This document shows positions 24,301 to 35,910 of a DNA stretch of 64,000 nt, piece after piece. The notes beneath the pieces were generated by a model that worked only from the letters and a program-made list of their open reading frames with translations, did no database searches and was not told the origin of the DNA. Made by a program: the position numbers and the translations under genes. Each line of letters begins with the position of its first letter. The stretch's first letter is position 1. Origin of the DNA: Populus alba. Its lineage: Eukaryota > Streptophyta > Magnoliopsida > Malpighiales > Salicaceae. The stretch is taken from positions 21,590,572-21,654,571 of the forward strand of contig NC_133286.1 in the NCBI RefSeq assembly GCF_005239225.2, read 5' to 3'.

Positions 24301-25785
24301 AAGCAAATCTATTTTTTTTTATTTGAACTCAATTTTAAAATGTTATTTTTTTCTGCATATTTTTGTAGCATATGTATTTTATTTGGGTGTTTACTTATTT
24401 TATAGTTTTTTTTTTCTCATAGAAATTTATTGTATGAATTTATGATTTGTACATGTTAGCAGTTTGTTTGAGATTTTATAAAATTATATTTGATAGTAAA
24501 TTGATAAAATTTATTTCAAATTTATAACTTAGGTGTTTTGTGATGAAATAAATAATGACTTATTTAATGGACCCGTTTTGTGTATTGTCAATTTTATTGC
24601 CGAGTTGAAATTTTCGGTAAATGTGTAGAAATTTGAATTTATATAGATAATTGATAATGAATTATGTAGTACTATTAAACCAACATAAATTTTTGTTGGT
24701 AAAACTATTAAATTTGGTAGTGTTATCTGTTTTCCTACAAAATCATCTTTTTGAAAAACAAGTATATAGTTAAGATTGATTAATGTGATTTAAGAAATAA
24801 AAACCTATAACATGAATTTTTTTTATATCATGGTCACATTCTTGAACATGATTAATGGGTGGGCGGCAACTCCTAAGAGCAAAACCATGGGGGAAGAGTC
24901 CGCCAACTCAAGATACCTAGTTGATTGCATATTTATATGTGAATTGAGAAATGTAAGTAGTAGAATTCGAATAAGAGATGTCCTGTTTCCCTAGTTGTCT
25001 TGTTACTACTTGACTTTTACCAGCTAGGTTACTAGCTCACTTGTGAAGATATGTTTTTATTTATTTATTTATTTATATTTTCTCTTTCTTTCCTGTTTTG
25101 ATATAGTAACTAAAAGTTAGTGAGAGTATTAATATTAACGGTAATTGCTTTACAAGAGTATATAATATAATATATCCATGTTAAAATGATAGAATCTAGT
25201 ATAACTGGACTAGAGGTATTAATTATAGGCATGCCTAATTAGGTTAAAACACCAAAAGAAGAATTCATAGGGACACACAAATATGATTTTATATGCTTTC
25301 CATAAATTAAGAAAGATATATACCTTCAAAAGAACCCATTTCTTAGTCTAGGGTTTTGACTTGCCTATCTAAGATAATGGGAAAAGGTCACATGTCTTCG
25401 CGGTTTGTATTGAAAAAGCCATACTAAGAAATGGTATCAACTTCTAGCCAATGAGTATTAATATTAAGACCTTTCAAAACTTAATTGGAAGCTTTCAAGA
25501 AAAAAAAATGTAATGTAGTATAATCTTTTCAAACACAATTACTACCATTACATTGCATACGATATAAAGAAAAGATACAACAAGCACATCTTTGTACAAA
25601 AGAATTCACTATGGATCCACATTCTCAATCCTTATTATATAGAGAAAATCCCTTTCACCAAATTGAATCGAAACTAGAAATTTGTTTGTAAATAATAAAG
25701 AAAGATAAAAAAAGGTAAGTTATTTCATGGTCTTACAATTTCAAACTAACCCTACAAGAGGTTAGTAGTGTTTCAGCGGTAGAGG

Positions 25786-28278
25786 TTATGCATAGATGTG
25801 TGGAGGAGGTGGGGAGTGAGTTGGGGGTGGTGGAGATTTATAGTAGTAGGGTGGTAGAGGAGATGAAGATGGTGGTGGTGGTGGAGATGTATAGTAGTAT
25901 GGAGGGGGTGGGGATTTCACTAAAGGAGGAGGTGATGTGTAATAGTTTGGTGGTGGTGGTGGTGAAGATGGTGGAGGAGGAGACTTGTAGTAGTATGGAG
26001 GGGGAGATTTCTTTGAAGGGGGAGGAGATGTGTAGTGGTATGGCGGAGGAGGAGATTTATTTGGAGGTGGAGGAGATGTGTAGTGGTATGGAGATGGTGG
26101 TGAGGGAGATGGTGGAGGTGGAGACTTATAATAGTAAGGTGGAGGTGAAGATTTCTTTGGAGGAGGAGGTGGTATAAAGTGGTATGAAGGTGGTGGTGAG
26201 GGGGATGATGGAGGAGGAGAGTTATAGTAGTATGGTGGAGGGGGAGACTTTTTAGGTGGTGGAGGTGAGGTGTAGTGGTATGGAGGAGGAGGAGATTTCT
26301 TTGGAGGAGGTGGAGATGTGTAGTGGTATGGAGGTGGTGGTGGTGATGAGGATGGTGGAGGAGGAGACTTGTAATAGTACGGTGGAGGGGGAGACTTTTT
26401 AGGTGGTGGAGGTGAGGTGTAGTGGTATGGAGGAGGAGGAGATTTCTTTGGAGGAGGTGGAGATGTGTAGTGGTATGGAGGTGGTGGTGATGGAGATGGT
26501 GGAGGAGGAGACTTGTAATAGTACGGTGGAGGGGGAGACTTTTTAGGTGGTGGAGGTGAGGTGTAGTGGTATGGAGGAGGAGGAGATTTATTGGAGGAGG
26601 TGGAGAATGTGTAGTGGTATGGAGGTGGTGGTGATGGGGATGGTGGAGGAGGAGACTTGTAATAGTACGGTGAAGGGGGAGACTTTTTAGGTGGTGGAGG
26701 TGAGGTGTAGTGGTATGGAGGAGGAGGAGATTTCTTGGGAGGAGGTGGAGATGTGTATTGGTATGGAGGTGGTGGTGATGGAGATGGTGGAGGAGGAGAC
26801 TTGTAATAGTACGGTGGAGGGGGAGACTTTTTAGGTGGTGGAGGTGAGGTGTAGTGGTATGGAGGAGGAGGAGATTTATTCGGAGGAGGTGGAGATGTGT
26901 AGTGGTATGGAGGTGGTGGTGATGGGGATGGTGGAGGAGGAGACTTGTAATAGTACGGTGGAGGGGGAGACTTTTTAGGTGGTGGAGGTGAGGTGTAGTG
27001 GTATGGAGGAGGAGGAGATTTCTTTGGAGGAGGTGGAGATGTGTAGTGGTATGGAGGTGGTGGTGATGGGGATGGTGGAGGAGGAGACTTGTAATAGTAC
27101 GGTGGAGGGGGAGACTTTTTAGGTGGTGGAGGTGAGGTGTAGTGGTATGGAGGAGGAGGAGATTTCTTGGGAGGAGGTGGAGATGTGTAGTGGTATGGAG
27201 GTGGTGGTGATGGGGATGGTGGAGGAGGAGACTTGTAATAGTACGGTGGAGGGGGAGACTTTTTAGGTGGTGGAGGTGAGGTGTAGTGGTGTGGAGGAGG
27301 AGATGTGTATTGGTATGGAGGTGGTGGTGATGGAGATGGTGGAGGAGGAGACTTGTAATAGTACGATGAAGGGGGAGACTTTTTAGGTGGTGGAGGAGAT
27401 GTGTAGTGGTATGGTGGTGGAGGAGATTTATTTGGAGGAGGTGGAGATGTGTAGTGGTATGGAGGTGGTGGTGATGGAGATGGTGGAGGAGGAGACCTGT
27501 AATTATAGTATGATGGATGAGGGGATTTCTTTGGTCGGGGAGGTGAAGTGTGGTGGTATGGAGGAGGGAGGGATTTCTTTGGAGGAGGTGGAGATGTGTA
27601 GTGGTATGGAGGTGGTGGTGATGAAGATGCTGGAGGAGGAGACTTGTAAAAGTATGGTGGATGAGGGGATTTCTTTGGTGGTGGAGGAGATTTATAGTGG
27701 TATAGTGGATGATGGGATTTGTTTGGTGGTGGAGGAGATTTATAGTGGTATAGTGGATGAGGAGATTTCTTTGGAGGAGGGGGAGATATGTAGTGGTATG
27801 AAGGTGGTGGTGATGAAGATGGTGGAGGAGGAGACTTGTAATAGTATGATGGATGATGAGATTTCTTTGGTGGGGGAGGTGAAGTGTGATGGTATGGAGG
27901 AGGATGAGATTTCTTTGGAGGAGGTGGAGATGTATAGTGGTGTGGAGATGATGGAGGAGGAGACTTGTAATAGTATGGTAGATGAGGGGATTTCTTTGGT
28001 GGAGGAGGAAATTTGTAGTGGTATAGTGGATGAGGGGATTTCTTTGGTGGTGGAGGGGATTTCTTTGGAGGAGGTGGAGATATGTAGAGATATGGTGAAG
28101 GTGGTGATGAGGATGGAGGTGGTGGAGATTTATAATACTGTGGGGGAGAAGATTTCAACAATGGAGGAGATGATTTATAGGAATAAGGCTCATAAGCCAC
28201 CACACTGGTGGCTACAAGGCAAATTGCTATAGCATGTATCATGAGGGACAAATGCCCCGACTTCCCCCGTTTTCCCAT
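25786..28278 (-). CDS. Extensin, long Ser-Pro4/Tyr repeat cell-wall protein (copy 2)
   Basis: An intact 830-aa extensin. Residues 1 to about 28 are a signal peptide (IHAIAICLVATSVVA) with likely cleavage before YEPYSYKS. The rest is repeats mixing YYYKSPPPPSPSPPPP with YHYTSPPPPKKSPPPP, arranged in the middle as a higher-order unit of about 48 residues (144 bp). YHY and YYY supply the Tyr-X-Tyr cross-linking motif, and KK or NK pairs add the positive charge thought to pair with acidic pectin. The chain ends in HSPPPPHIYA. One unit reads TFSTSSNKSP instead of TSPPPPNKSP because of two nearby compensating indels. A TATA box lies about 50 bp upstream of the ATG. The protein is basic and certainly secreted; tissue and timing cannot be told from sequence. 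Confidence 0.93.
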   Translation of the reverse strand: MGKRGKSGHLSLMIHAIAICLVATSVVAYEPYSYKSSPPLLKSSPPQYYKSPPPPSSSPPSPYLYISPPPPKKSPPPPKKSPHPLYHYKFPPPPKKSPHLPYYYKSPPPSSPHHYTSPPPPKKSHPPPYHHTSPPPPKKSHHPSYYYKSPPPPSSSPPPSYHYISPPPPKKSPHPLYHYKSPPPPNKSHHPLYHYKSPPPPKKSPHPPYFYKSPPPASSSPPPPYHYTSPPPPKKSLPPPYHHTSPPRPKKSPHPSYYNYRSPPPPSPSPPPPYHYTSPPPPNKSPPPPYHYTSPPPPKKSPPSSYYYKSPPPPSPSPPPPYQYTSPPPHHYTSPPPPKKSPPPPYYYKSPPPPSPSPPPPYHYTSPPPPKKSPPPPYHYTSPPPPKKSPPPPYYYKSPPPPSPSPPPPYHYTSPPPPKKSPPPPYHYTSPPPPKKSPPPPYYYKSPPPPSPSPPPPYHYTSPPPPNKSPPPPYHYTSPPPPKKSPPPPYYYKSPPPPSPSPPPPYQYTSPPPPKKSPPPPYHYTSPPPPKKSPPSPYYYKSPPPPSPSPPPPYHYTFSTSSNKSPPPPYHYTSPPPPKKSPPPPYYYKSPPPPSPSPPPPYHYTSPPPPKKSPPPPYHYTSPPPPKKSPPPPYYYKSPPPPSSSPPPPPYHYTSPPPPKKSPPPPYHYTSPPPPKKSPPPPYYYNSPPPSSPSPPPSYHFIPPPPPKKSSPPPYYYKSPPPPSPSPPSPYHYTSPPPPNKSPPPPYHYTSPPPSKKSPPPYYYKSPPPPSSPPPPPNYYTSPPPLVKSPPPPYYYTSPPPPPSSSPLPPYYYKSPPPPTHSPPPPHIYA

Positions 28279-28327
28279 CCTTGGAACTCTTGCTTTGTGT
28301 TTGCATGGTTAGCATGGATACTAGCCC

Positions 28328-28335
28328 TTTATATA
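28328..28335 (-). promoter_or_regulatory. TATA box of extensin 2
   Basis: TATATAAA on the - strand in the context CACTATATAAAGGGCTAG, 50 bp upstream of the ATG at 28,278. The same block is recognisable upstream of the dead copy at 36,879-36,886. Confidence 0.75.
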
Positions 28336-28839
28336 GTGATCCCTTCAATCATTGTTGACAAAGACATGTTTTCCCATGATTATTACAGCCTGGATTAAAA
28401 CATAAAAATATGTTCCAAATCTGACTGAGCTGCAACCTCCTTATTCTTAATCCCACTAATTTTATCAATAATAAACCTAGAAATTGTCAGCTTGAGAGCT
28501 GATGAGATGCCATTTTCCGTGTAAGAACTTTAAACGCGTTTACGTACAGCAGATTGGTCTGAATGTTTTAGCCTTGTTACAAAAATACGATAATAGAGGT
28601 GGCGAGGAGAAGCGATCCGTGAGACAAATATCATAATTTCAAGTCAAAGATTTCCATTTTACAATAAAAAATTGCTGCCTTCTAATTTAGATTTGTTAAA
28701 CTTTTGAGGTTTTACGAGGAAGGTAGCAAGTTACTTCAGTACCATGATCCAAGGAAGTTCTAAATAACAAATCTATGTATGATCAAGTAGCATATCTCAC
28801 AGTCGGTGAATTTAATAAACAAAATGGAACAATAAATTA

Positions 28840-31735
28840 AAATATTCTTTAAAATATAATCCCAACTAATTTATAAAGATTTGTCAGCAAATTCTAGTAG
28901 AGTGAATCATATGTTGATTTTAGCTAATCCATTCATAAATGACTTCATCAAGCAACAGGACGTGAAATTATATTAATCTTGCTTCTTGTCCAAATGATTT
29001 TAAATAAAATTCTTGAAATTAAATGAATTGAGTTTGAACCAAGTTTAACTAAATCAAATTTTTTTAGTTTTTATCTAGGTTTTTAGGAAGGTACTTCATT
29101 ACTAAAAATCTAATCGGGTTAATTAAGTTTTATGAAATCAATGGTTTTTTAACTTAAAACTTGATCCAAATAAGATTTTGAAACATGAATGTTTCAAGTA
29201 AATCCGTTGTACCAGCTTTAGATTTAATAACTACGATAGAAACTATTGTCAATTTTGATTTCTAGCTGAATTGTTAAATTGTTTGTTCATCAATTATTCT
29301 GCAGAATTTCACGCAAGAACAGTAGATCCCTAATAAAATAGGCAAAATTGTACTTATGATCCAATAATAAAAAGATGGTGACTCGCTTTTTATCTTCAAT
29401 TAATTACTTAGATTGATCAGTTCTTTTAAAAAAAAAGTTAAGGGAGATGGTCATTTCATACGTAATAAACCACAACACTTAGCAGCCCATGTTGTGTTTG
29501 TTGATTAGGGGGTCAAAAGAGATTTGCTCATACTCCATATATAATGTTGTTCGCACATGTATAACTATATACTATTGTCATTGGCATCATCAATTTAATT
29601 TCTTTTCTTCTTCTTTATTTTATTTTTTAATAAACACAACATGGATATTTAATTTTTTTTTGAAAATTGTACCAGGTCACGTTAGCATTTAGATTGATAG
29701 GGCTTAATTACTTCCATTTTTTTAGAAGAGGCCTTGTTTCACATTGGATGAAAATTAGGAACTTTTTTTCATTTTTAGTTTGATTTATTAGTAACATAGA
29801 TTTAAAACCCGATCTAAAAATTAATTTGGAGTAAGATCAAGGTTACGAGTTGGGAGATCAACAATGGTTGACCTGATTTTTTTAAAGGATTAAAATAATA
29901 TTGTTTTGAATAATTTTTTTAAAAAAAACTAATTGTTTTTTGTCCTGGTTTGATTAGATTGACAAGGTGGTAGGGCAATCCAAGTTTTTAATGGTTTATT
30001 ATAAAATACAAATCAAGGCTAATATAAGTTAATGTTGACTATATCAAACAATGATCAATTGAGAATTCTTTGTTGTGGAGGGGTGGTGATGGTGATAGTG
30101 ATAATATATATTTTCGTTGCCTATTAAAAAAAAAATCATTATCATCAAAATAATGTGTAATTAAATATGTTGAAAAAAAGTGCTACCTTCATATATAATT
30201 CCTATCCACTCCACTTTCTATTGCACAATTAAAAGAATATACAAATACATCTGTCATATCCGGCTCTGTTCAGCCCATGAACTTTTAATTCAATTCAAAT
30301 TAATTATTTTTATTAAAATAATATATATTTTTAATTCTTTTAGTGTTGGTTTGATTAACTTAGCTGGTCAACTAAATTACATGTCTACTTGAATGAATTG
30401 ACTAAGTTTTATAATATTAATAATTTTTTTTGTTTAAATTTAAAATTTGATTTGAGCTAGGTTTTAGATCATGAGGAGGTTTCTTAGATTAATCTATCTG
30501 ACCGAGTTTAAAGTATGCATGTGTGTATCTACATATATTATATTAGTTTGTAGATAATAATGGAAAGAAAAATCAACTCTTATTGGCAAAATTGAATTGA
30601 ATTGAGCGATTCTTGCGACTTCACGATGACCTAATCATTTATGTAAAGTGCCTCTGTCAGGTTAGTAGTGTAACATGCATGCACGACTTTTACCAATTAA
30701 AACTTGGATTATACACTTTGTTAATTTAATTTATGCCAGGCTGAATGTTTCTAGCTAGAAACTCTCATGCAATAGTGCATGCCATTGCCATGAAATGTTC
30801 CATTTTATCGAGATATTCTATCAATAAACAATCCATTTGGATAGTTATCTCGTATTTGTTTCTTATGAATGATGTAGCAATAAACTTAAGGTTAAATGAG
30901 CCAAAATTATCTTGAATTTTAGAAGGAATAACTTAATGTTTTTTTAAATAATAATAAAAAACAAATCATTATGACAATTCACAATAATTTGTTTTTTGAT
31001 GAACAAGGAAACAATATTTTTCTCATACCTTTTAGAATATTACTTAATTGTTCAAAGGGAAACAACACAACATGCATTCGTTCTTGTCAACTAATCCAGT
31101 GGTATATGGGAAAAGAAGAAGAAGAAGAAGAAGCTAGGTCAACAATATAAAGTTGACAATTAATGAGTATAATGCAAGAGTATACACAAGATTGCTGCAT
31201 AAAGTACTCACGAAGGATTGCTGCTGGATTTGATGGTCGAAACACGCAAGGAAGAGCTGGCTTGACATGGAGCTACTAGCTATTTTTACTATAAAAATCT
31301 CTGTGATTTTCTTTATTTTAATTTTATAACTGTTGTGGCGGTACGTATATCTTTTGTATTTTATACCTTCCGTTACAGGACACCAAGTTTTTATGGTTTT
31401 ATATTAGTTAAAGTCGAAGAGGGAGTTGTCAATTCTCCTTTAGATAATAACTAGCTTAATTGCAGGCGTTACTCTCCGAGTTTCTATTTTAATTAGTCAA
31501 TTCATGTGTTATTTAATTTTAAGATTTTGCATTTATATATATGCACATAAGCAGTGTATTTGATTTTAATATATGTTTTAATAATTTTTATGCTAATGCA
31601 AGAAAAAATAAAAGAATAATTAATTTGAAAGAGTTAAATAAAATCTTCACAGAAATAAGTATTTATTCTCATTGAATATCTATGAGGAATTTTAAAAACA
31701 AATAATGCATATCATTTTTATATAATTTTTTATAT
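28840..31735. other. AT-rich intergenic stretch, no gene seen
   Basis: No open frame has family resemblance. The part at about 29,750-30,020 ('aaacccgatctaaaaatt', 'ggttgacctgattttt') resembles a diverged copy of a repeat type rich in gttgac and ggttgacc words; a reverse-oriented relative may lie at 38,455-38,690. A short GAA run is present near 31,115-31,133. Confidence 0.4.
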
Positions 31736-31740
31736 AATTG

Positions 31741-32060
31741 CTAATATTATTATTAAAAATCTCAAATAATACCATTAAAATCTTTAATTTTATTTGAAAA
31801 GTATAGTATCACTGTATTATTTTTAAAATATTATCATAATTTTTTTATTTAAAAAAATATTTTAAAATATTAAAAACTTAAAAAGGCAAAATGTATGGGC
31901 ATGGGGAAGGGCTATTCCATGCCCATACATTTGGCCTAAAAAGAAGAAAGCTCAGCCCCCTATTTTTTTTTTATAAAAAATAATTCAAGTGCAGAACATG
32001 TTGTTCACTTAGAGTTTTTTGTTCTTTAATACATAGATAACATAACATGTTGTTTGATTA
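31741..32060. repeat. Hairpin-bearing direct repeat, copy A
   Basis: This about 320-bp segment matches 35,600-35,910 in the same orientation: 'attaaaaatctcaa', 'tttaattttatttgaaaa', 'tatagtatca', then 'taaaaacttaaa', a hairpin and 'gttgttcactta'. The hairpin has arms at 31,885-31,904 and 31,917-31,935 (ATGTATGGGCATGG against CCATGCCCATACAT) with a short loop. It has no coding capacity and may be a small mobile element. Confidence 0.7.
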
Positions 32061-32084
32061 GTCGGCCTATATTTATTATTTATT

Positions 32085-32215
32085 TTGATATATTTTTTTA
32101 AATATAATTAAATGCTCAAACCATTAATAATTTAATATTGAACTTCATTCTTTGTTTTGATATATTTTTTTAATATAATTAAATGTTCAAACCACTAATA
32201 TTAAACCTCATTTTT
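32085..32215 (+). repeat. Short tandem repeat, two units of about 70 bp
   Basis: Both units read 'ttttgatatatttttttaa', 'tataattaaatg', 'tcaaacca' and 'taat' in order. Confidence 0.7.
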
Positions 32216-33245
32216 TAAGATGAACTTATTGGCATGGATAATATCTTTTTTGATTGCTGAATGCAATGTTTTTCTTTCCTTTCTTTTCCCAGAGATTTTT
32301 TTTCTTTCTTACATCAAAATTCAAGCAGTGAAACGTAAAAACAATAAAATTTTAGGACCGAAGTATCAAAATCGAGCATTTATCCTAGAAATCCGTGAAA
32401 GATGAGGAAAGCTATAGTAAATGCTATAGAGTTTTCCATTTCCTGTTTTAGTTTATACAGTAATTGTAATTGTAATGTATCCAATCACCCTAAATGATCT
32501 TTTGGTTTTATAGGAAAATATATAAATTGCCAGTTTTTCAGCTACAGTGCTGTACTTAATTGAATTAATTAAGGCTAAAATGTGTCCAATATCCTACAAA
32601 TCATTACTAATTAGTATGATAACCACTTTCCATACAACGATGTTTTAGATATGTAAATGAATATTTAGCTCAATACTAGCTATATAGTCATTTAAATATA
32701 GCTGTTAAATCTGTTAAACTTTATAATATGTTTGAAAATGATTTCAATTCAATAAGTAAATAGGATTCAATTGAGTTTAAATTTGTTAAACTTTATAATA
32801 TATATATATATATTTTTAGTTTTGTTTGGTTTGTAAAATACCTATTTCTTTGTTTCTTTCTCTCTTTATAGCCATTTTTTTTACTGGCTGAACATAGATT
32901 GTCTTTTAAAAAAAAACAAGGAAACCCAATTTCTCCAAAATCAAAAAATCAAGTTACTATCTTATAGTTAAAGAGAGACCTAAAATTAGAGATTTGTAAC
33001 ATAATTTTTTCAAAACAAAATTCTTCAACCATTTGTTATGATAAAAGAAGTAGTTTTTAACGTGTTAGATTAATTAATTGAATTAGGTTTTAATACCAAA
33101 TTGTGGCTTCTCAATGGTGGGTTGTGGAGTGGTAATAACTGAGCTTCTTATAAAATACTCATTTATGTTGTTAAGAGTCCGAATCTTACCTATATTGACA
33201 ATAATTAGTGGCATATTTGTGTGTTGATTCTAATATAAGGACAAT

Positions 33246-33403
33246 TGAGAAGAATAAGTTGTTTAACCTATTAGTTAGTCAACATTTTTTATTTATATAT
33301 GTAGGGTAGTGTACATTAGTTAATGTAGAAATTATAACACAAGATTAAGCCTATCAATATTTCCTAAATATATACATCCTATATTGTGTAATTTCTTATA
33401 ATA
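33246..33403 (-). repeat. Probable 3' LTR of copia 1
   Basis: It begins just after the polypurine tract with TATTATAAG (probably from TGTTATAAG) and ends ...TTCTTCTCA, with a TATA-like 'atatataaataaaa' inside. At 158 bp it is short but plausible for copia. There is no second LTR to compare it with. Confidence 0.5.
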
Positions 33404-35598
33404 CGTTCCCTCAAGCTAATGGTGGAGGATCAATCCGAAGCTTGAGCCGAAAATCAGTAAAATAAACAGTAGGAAATGGCTTAGTAAGAACATCAATAAG
33501 TTAATTCTTAAAAGAGATAAAATAAATTTGAATGTCCTTCTTGGCAATCCTGTCACATACAAAATGATAATCAACCTCAACATGTTTAGTATGAGTATGG
33601 AAGATAGGATTCGCATACAAATAAGTAGCACCTAGATTATCACACCAAAACATAGGCATATAAGTAAGAGTAATTTGCAGATCTGACAATAAGTATTGAA
33701 GCCATATAACCTCAACAGTGTCGTCAATCAAGGCTTTATACTCGGCCTCAATAGAAGAACGAGTAACTGTGTGTTGCTTGTTTGATTCCCATGAAATTGG
33801 TGTATGACAAAAAAAAACAAGATATCCACCCATAGAATTATGATCATCAATACTATCAGCCTAGTCAGCATCCGTAAAACCATGTAAGGCAAAGGAGGAG
33901 CTACGGGTGATATGTAAGCCAAAAGAAATTGTATCCCAAAGATAACATAGAATGCGTTTAACGACAGTTCAATGTGCAGATGTAGGAAAATAAATAAATT
34001 GACAGACTTTGTTAACAACAAAACAAATATCTGGTATTGTAAAAGTGAGATATTGAAGAGCACCAATAATTTGACAAAACCGTGTAGGATCAAAAAACAA
34101 GCAATTGGGCATCATAGTAACCTTTGAGGTAGAAATAAGAGTATCAACATGTTTTCAAGAAGACATGTCAGCTTAAGTAAGTATGTCAAGAATATACTTA
34201 TCTTGTTGTAGCATAAGACCCACACTAGTAGATTGAACATCAATCCTTAAAAAAATAATGAACAACTTCTAAATTCCGAAGCTTAAACTCTGAATCAATC
34301 AGTGAAGCAAGATGGAGTTACTGCTTATAAGCAAGATATCTTCAACATAAACCAGAACATAAAAGATATTAGAACTCATGAACAAGATAAATAATAAAGT
34401 GTCAACCTTAAAAGCTTGAAAGCCAATGGAGAAAAGATAATCACTTAAGCAAGTGTGTTATGCTTGGGGAGCTTGTTTTAAGCCATATAAAGACTTATGT
34501 AATCAATATACATGATAAGAAAGAGTAGAATCAACAAACTTGGAGGTTGTTGCATGTAGACCTATTTAGTAAGTGTCCCATTAAGAAATGCATTATGTAT
34601 ATTGAGTTGATGAATTGTCCAACCACTCGAAACTACAATGGGGAAAAACAACCGAGCAATCGCTTACTTAATGACAAGACTAAAAGTCTTAGATTAATCA
34701 ATACATTATTGTTATGTAAAGCCTTTAGCAACCAAGCAAGCCTTATAACACTCAATGCTCGTATTTACACATTGTTTTGTCTTATACACTTAATGATTAC
34801 CAACAATAATCAATGAAGGATGAAAAGGAACCAAAGACCAAGTGTCGTTGGAACGCAACGCTTGAATTTCATCTTGCATAGCACCATGCCAAGCCTTATA
34901 CCTGTCAACCTTAGAAAATGCAATCGGTTGATGAGTAGAAGGAGAGAGTACTTAAGAGAGGGTGGAAAGACGTGGCTGAAAAGTCGTTAGATGTGTTATC
35001 TTTGGTAGCCATGGACGAAGAACCATATGATACTGACGAACCACAGAACTAAAGGCATGCAAGCTTGAATCTATATGCCGTTGACGAGGATAGGAGGAGA
35101 GGTCAATAACTATATTCAAACCAGCTGGAGAACCAGACCAAGTTACTGGTTTGGTAGCAGTAGACCCCGGTGAAATAGCAGTAGAACCAAGAAAACTAGT
35201 AGCGGCAGACCTGGAAATTTGCAGACCTGAAGGAGGAGAACTTGTATTTGGAGAATGATCATTAGATAAACAAACATATGGTGACATAAGGGCATGGTTG
35301 ATGGGTTGTCGTATGGTGGCAGAAATAGCAGGTAGTATGAGCAGTGGAGAGGCTGTAGGTACAATGAAGGGAAAAGATACTGAATTTAGCAAATTTGGCA
35401 AGTGGGTAGTAAGGACAAGATGCGAAGATGTGTTGTAGGGTTGTGCCATCTATTTAGGTTTGTCAAAAGAAAACACATCTTCATGAAAACGGATATGACA
35501 CGAGATATAAATACGTTGAAATGCTAGATTAAGACAATGATAACCAAGGTGAGAGGAGCTATAACCTAAGAACATACATGGAGAGGAATGAAAATCCA
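33246..35598 (-). mobile_element. Ty1-copia retrotransposon remnant, 5'-truncated (copia 1)
   Basis: Read leftward, the remnant holds the integrase C-terminal end (about 35,450-35,598, with CMFLGYSSSHLGYHCL), the integrase-RT linker (34,952-35,449), reverse transcriptase starting near 34,910 (WHGAMQDEIQAL), and the RNase H region (33,420-33,840, with TRSSIEAEYKAL and TKHVEVDYHFV). Then come a polypurine tract (AGCTTGAGGGAACG) and a probable 3' LTR at 33,246-33,403. Gag, protease, most of integrase and the 5' LTR are absent. Many frameshifts and stops are present, for example TAG for Trp in the ADWAD-type motif near 33,867. The RT catalytic motif is YVED instead of YVDD near 34,350. The element is dead. 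Confidence 0.85.
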
Positions 35599-35599
35599 A

Positions 35600-35910
35600 C
35601 TTAATATTATCATTAAAAATCTCAATTAATATCATTAAAAGCTTTAATTTTATTTGAAAAATATAGTATCATTGTATTATTTCTAAAACATTATTGTAAT
35701 TTTTTATTTAAAAAATATTTTTAAAATATTAAAAACTTAAAGGCCAAATGTATAGGCATGGGAAAGGGCTATTACATGTCCATACATTTGGCTTGAAAAG
35801 CAAAAAGTTCAACCCTCTATTTTATTTTTTAAAAAAATCAAGTGGAGAATACGTTGTTCACTTAAGTTTTTCTTTTTTAAAAAAATATATGGATAACATG
35901 TTTTTAATGA
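35600..35910. repeat. Hairpin-bearing direct repeat, copy B
   Basis: Counterpart of 31,741-32,060. Its hairpin spans 35,742-35,792 (CCAAATGTATAGGCATG against CATGTCCATACATTTGG) with two mismatched positions. Its left edge coincides with the truncation point of copia 1, so the breakpoint of the retroelement lies exactly where this repeat begins. Confidence 0.7.

Larger units (their letters stand above)
23471..24722. mobile_element. Non-autonomous CACTA-like DNA transposon
   Basis: The left end begins CACTATCAGAAAA and the right end closes ...TTTGGTAGTG, so both termini carry the CACTA/TAGTG signature. The 3 bp on each side are TTA (23,468-23,470 and 24,723-24,725), the expected target duplication. 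The terminal inverted repeats are weak beyond the first eight bases. Inside the left part are two perfect palindromes around 'cggtatataccg' (23,597-23,616 and 23,745-23,766). No transposase coding is seen in 1,252 bp. An AT-rich dispersed repeat is nested at 24,083-24,300. Confidence 0.65.

Noticed and set aside
25788..28232. Long + strand frames (129 and 281 codons) opposite extensin 2
   Set aside because: Same cause: antisense reading of Pro/Tyr repeats, with no protein-like signal.
19891..28278. Regular direct repeats resembling a CRISPR-like array
   Set aside because: The repeats are coding, contiguous and without unique spacers; they are extensin Ser-Pro4 units in a plant genome.
31741..35910. 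Reading the two hairpin repeats as LTRs of copia 1
   Set aside because: The polypurine tract and a better LTR candidate lie at 33,246-33,420, and the repeats lack TG...CA ends at matching places.
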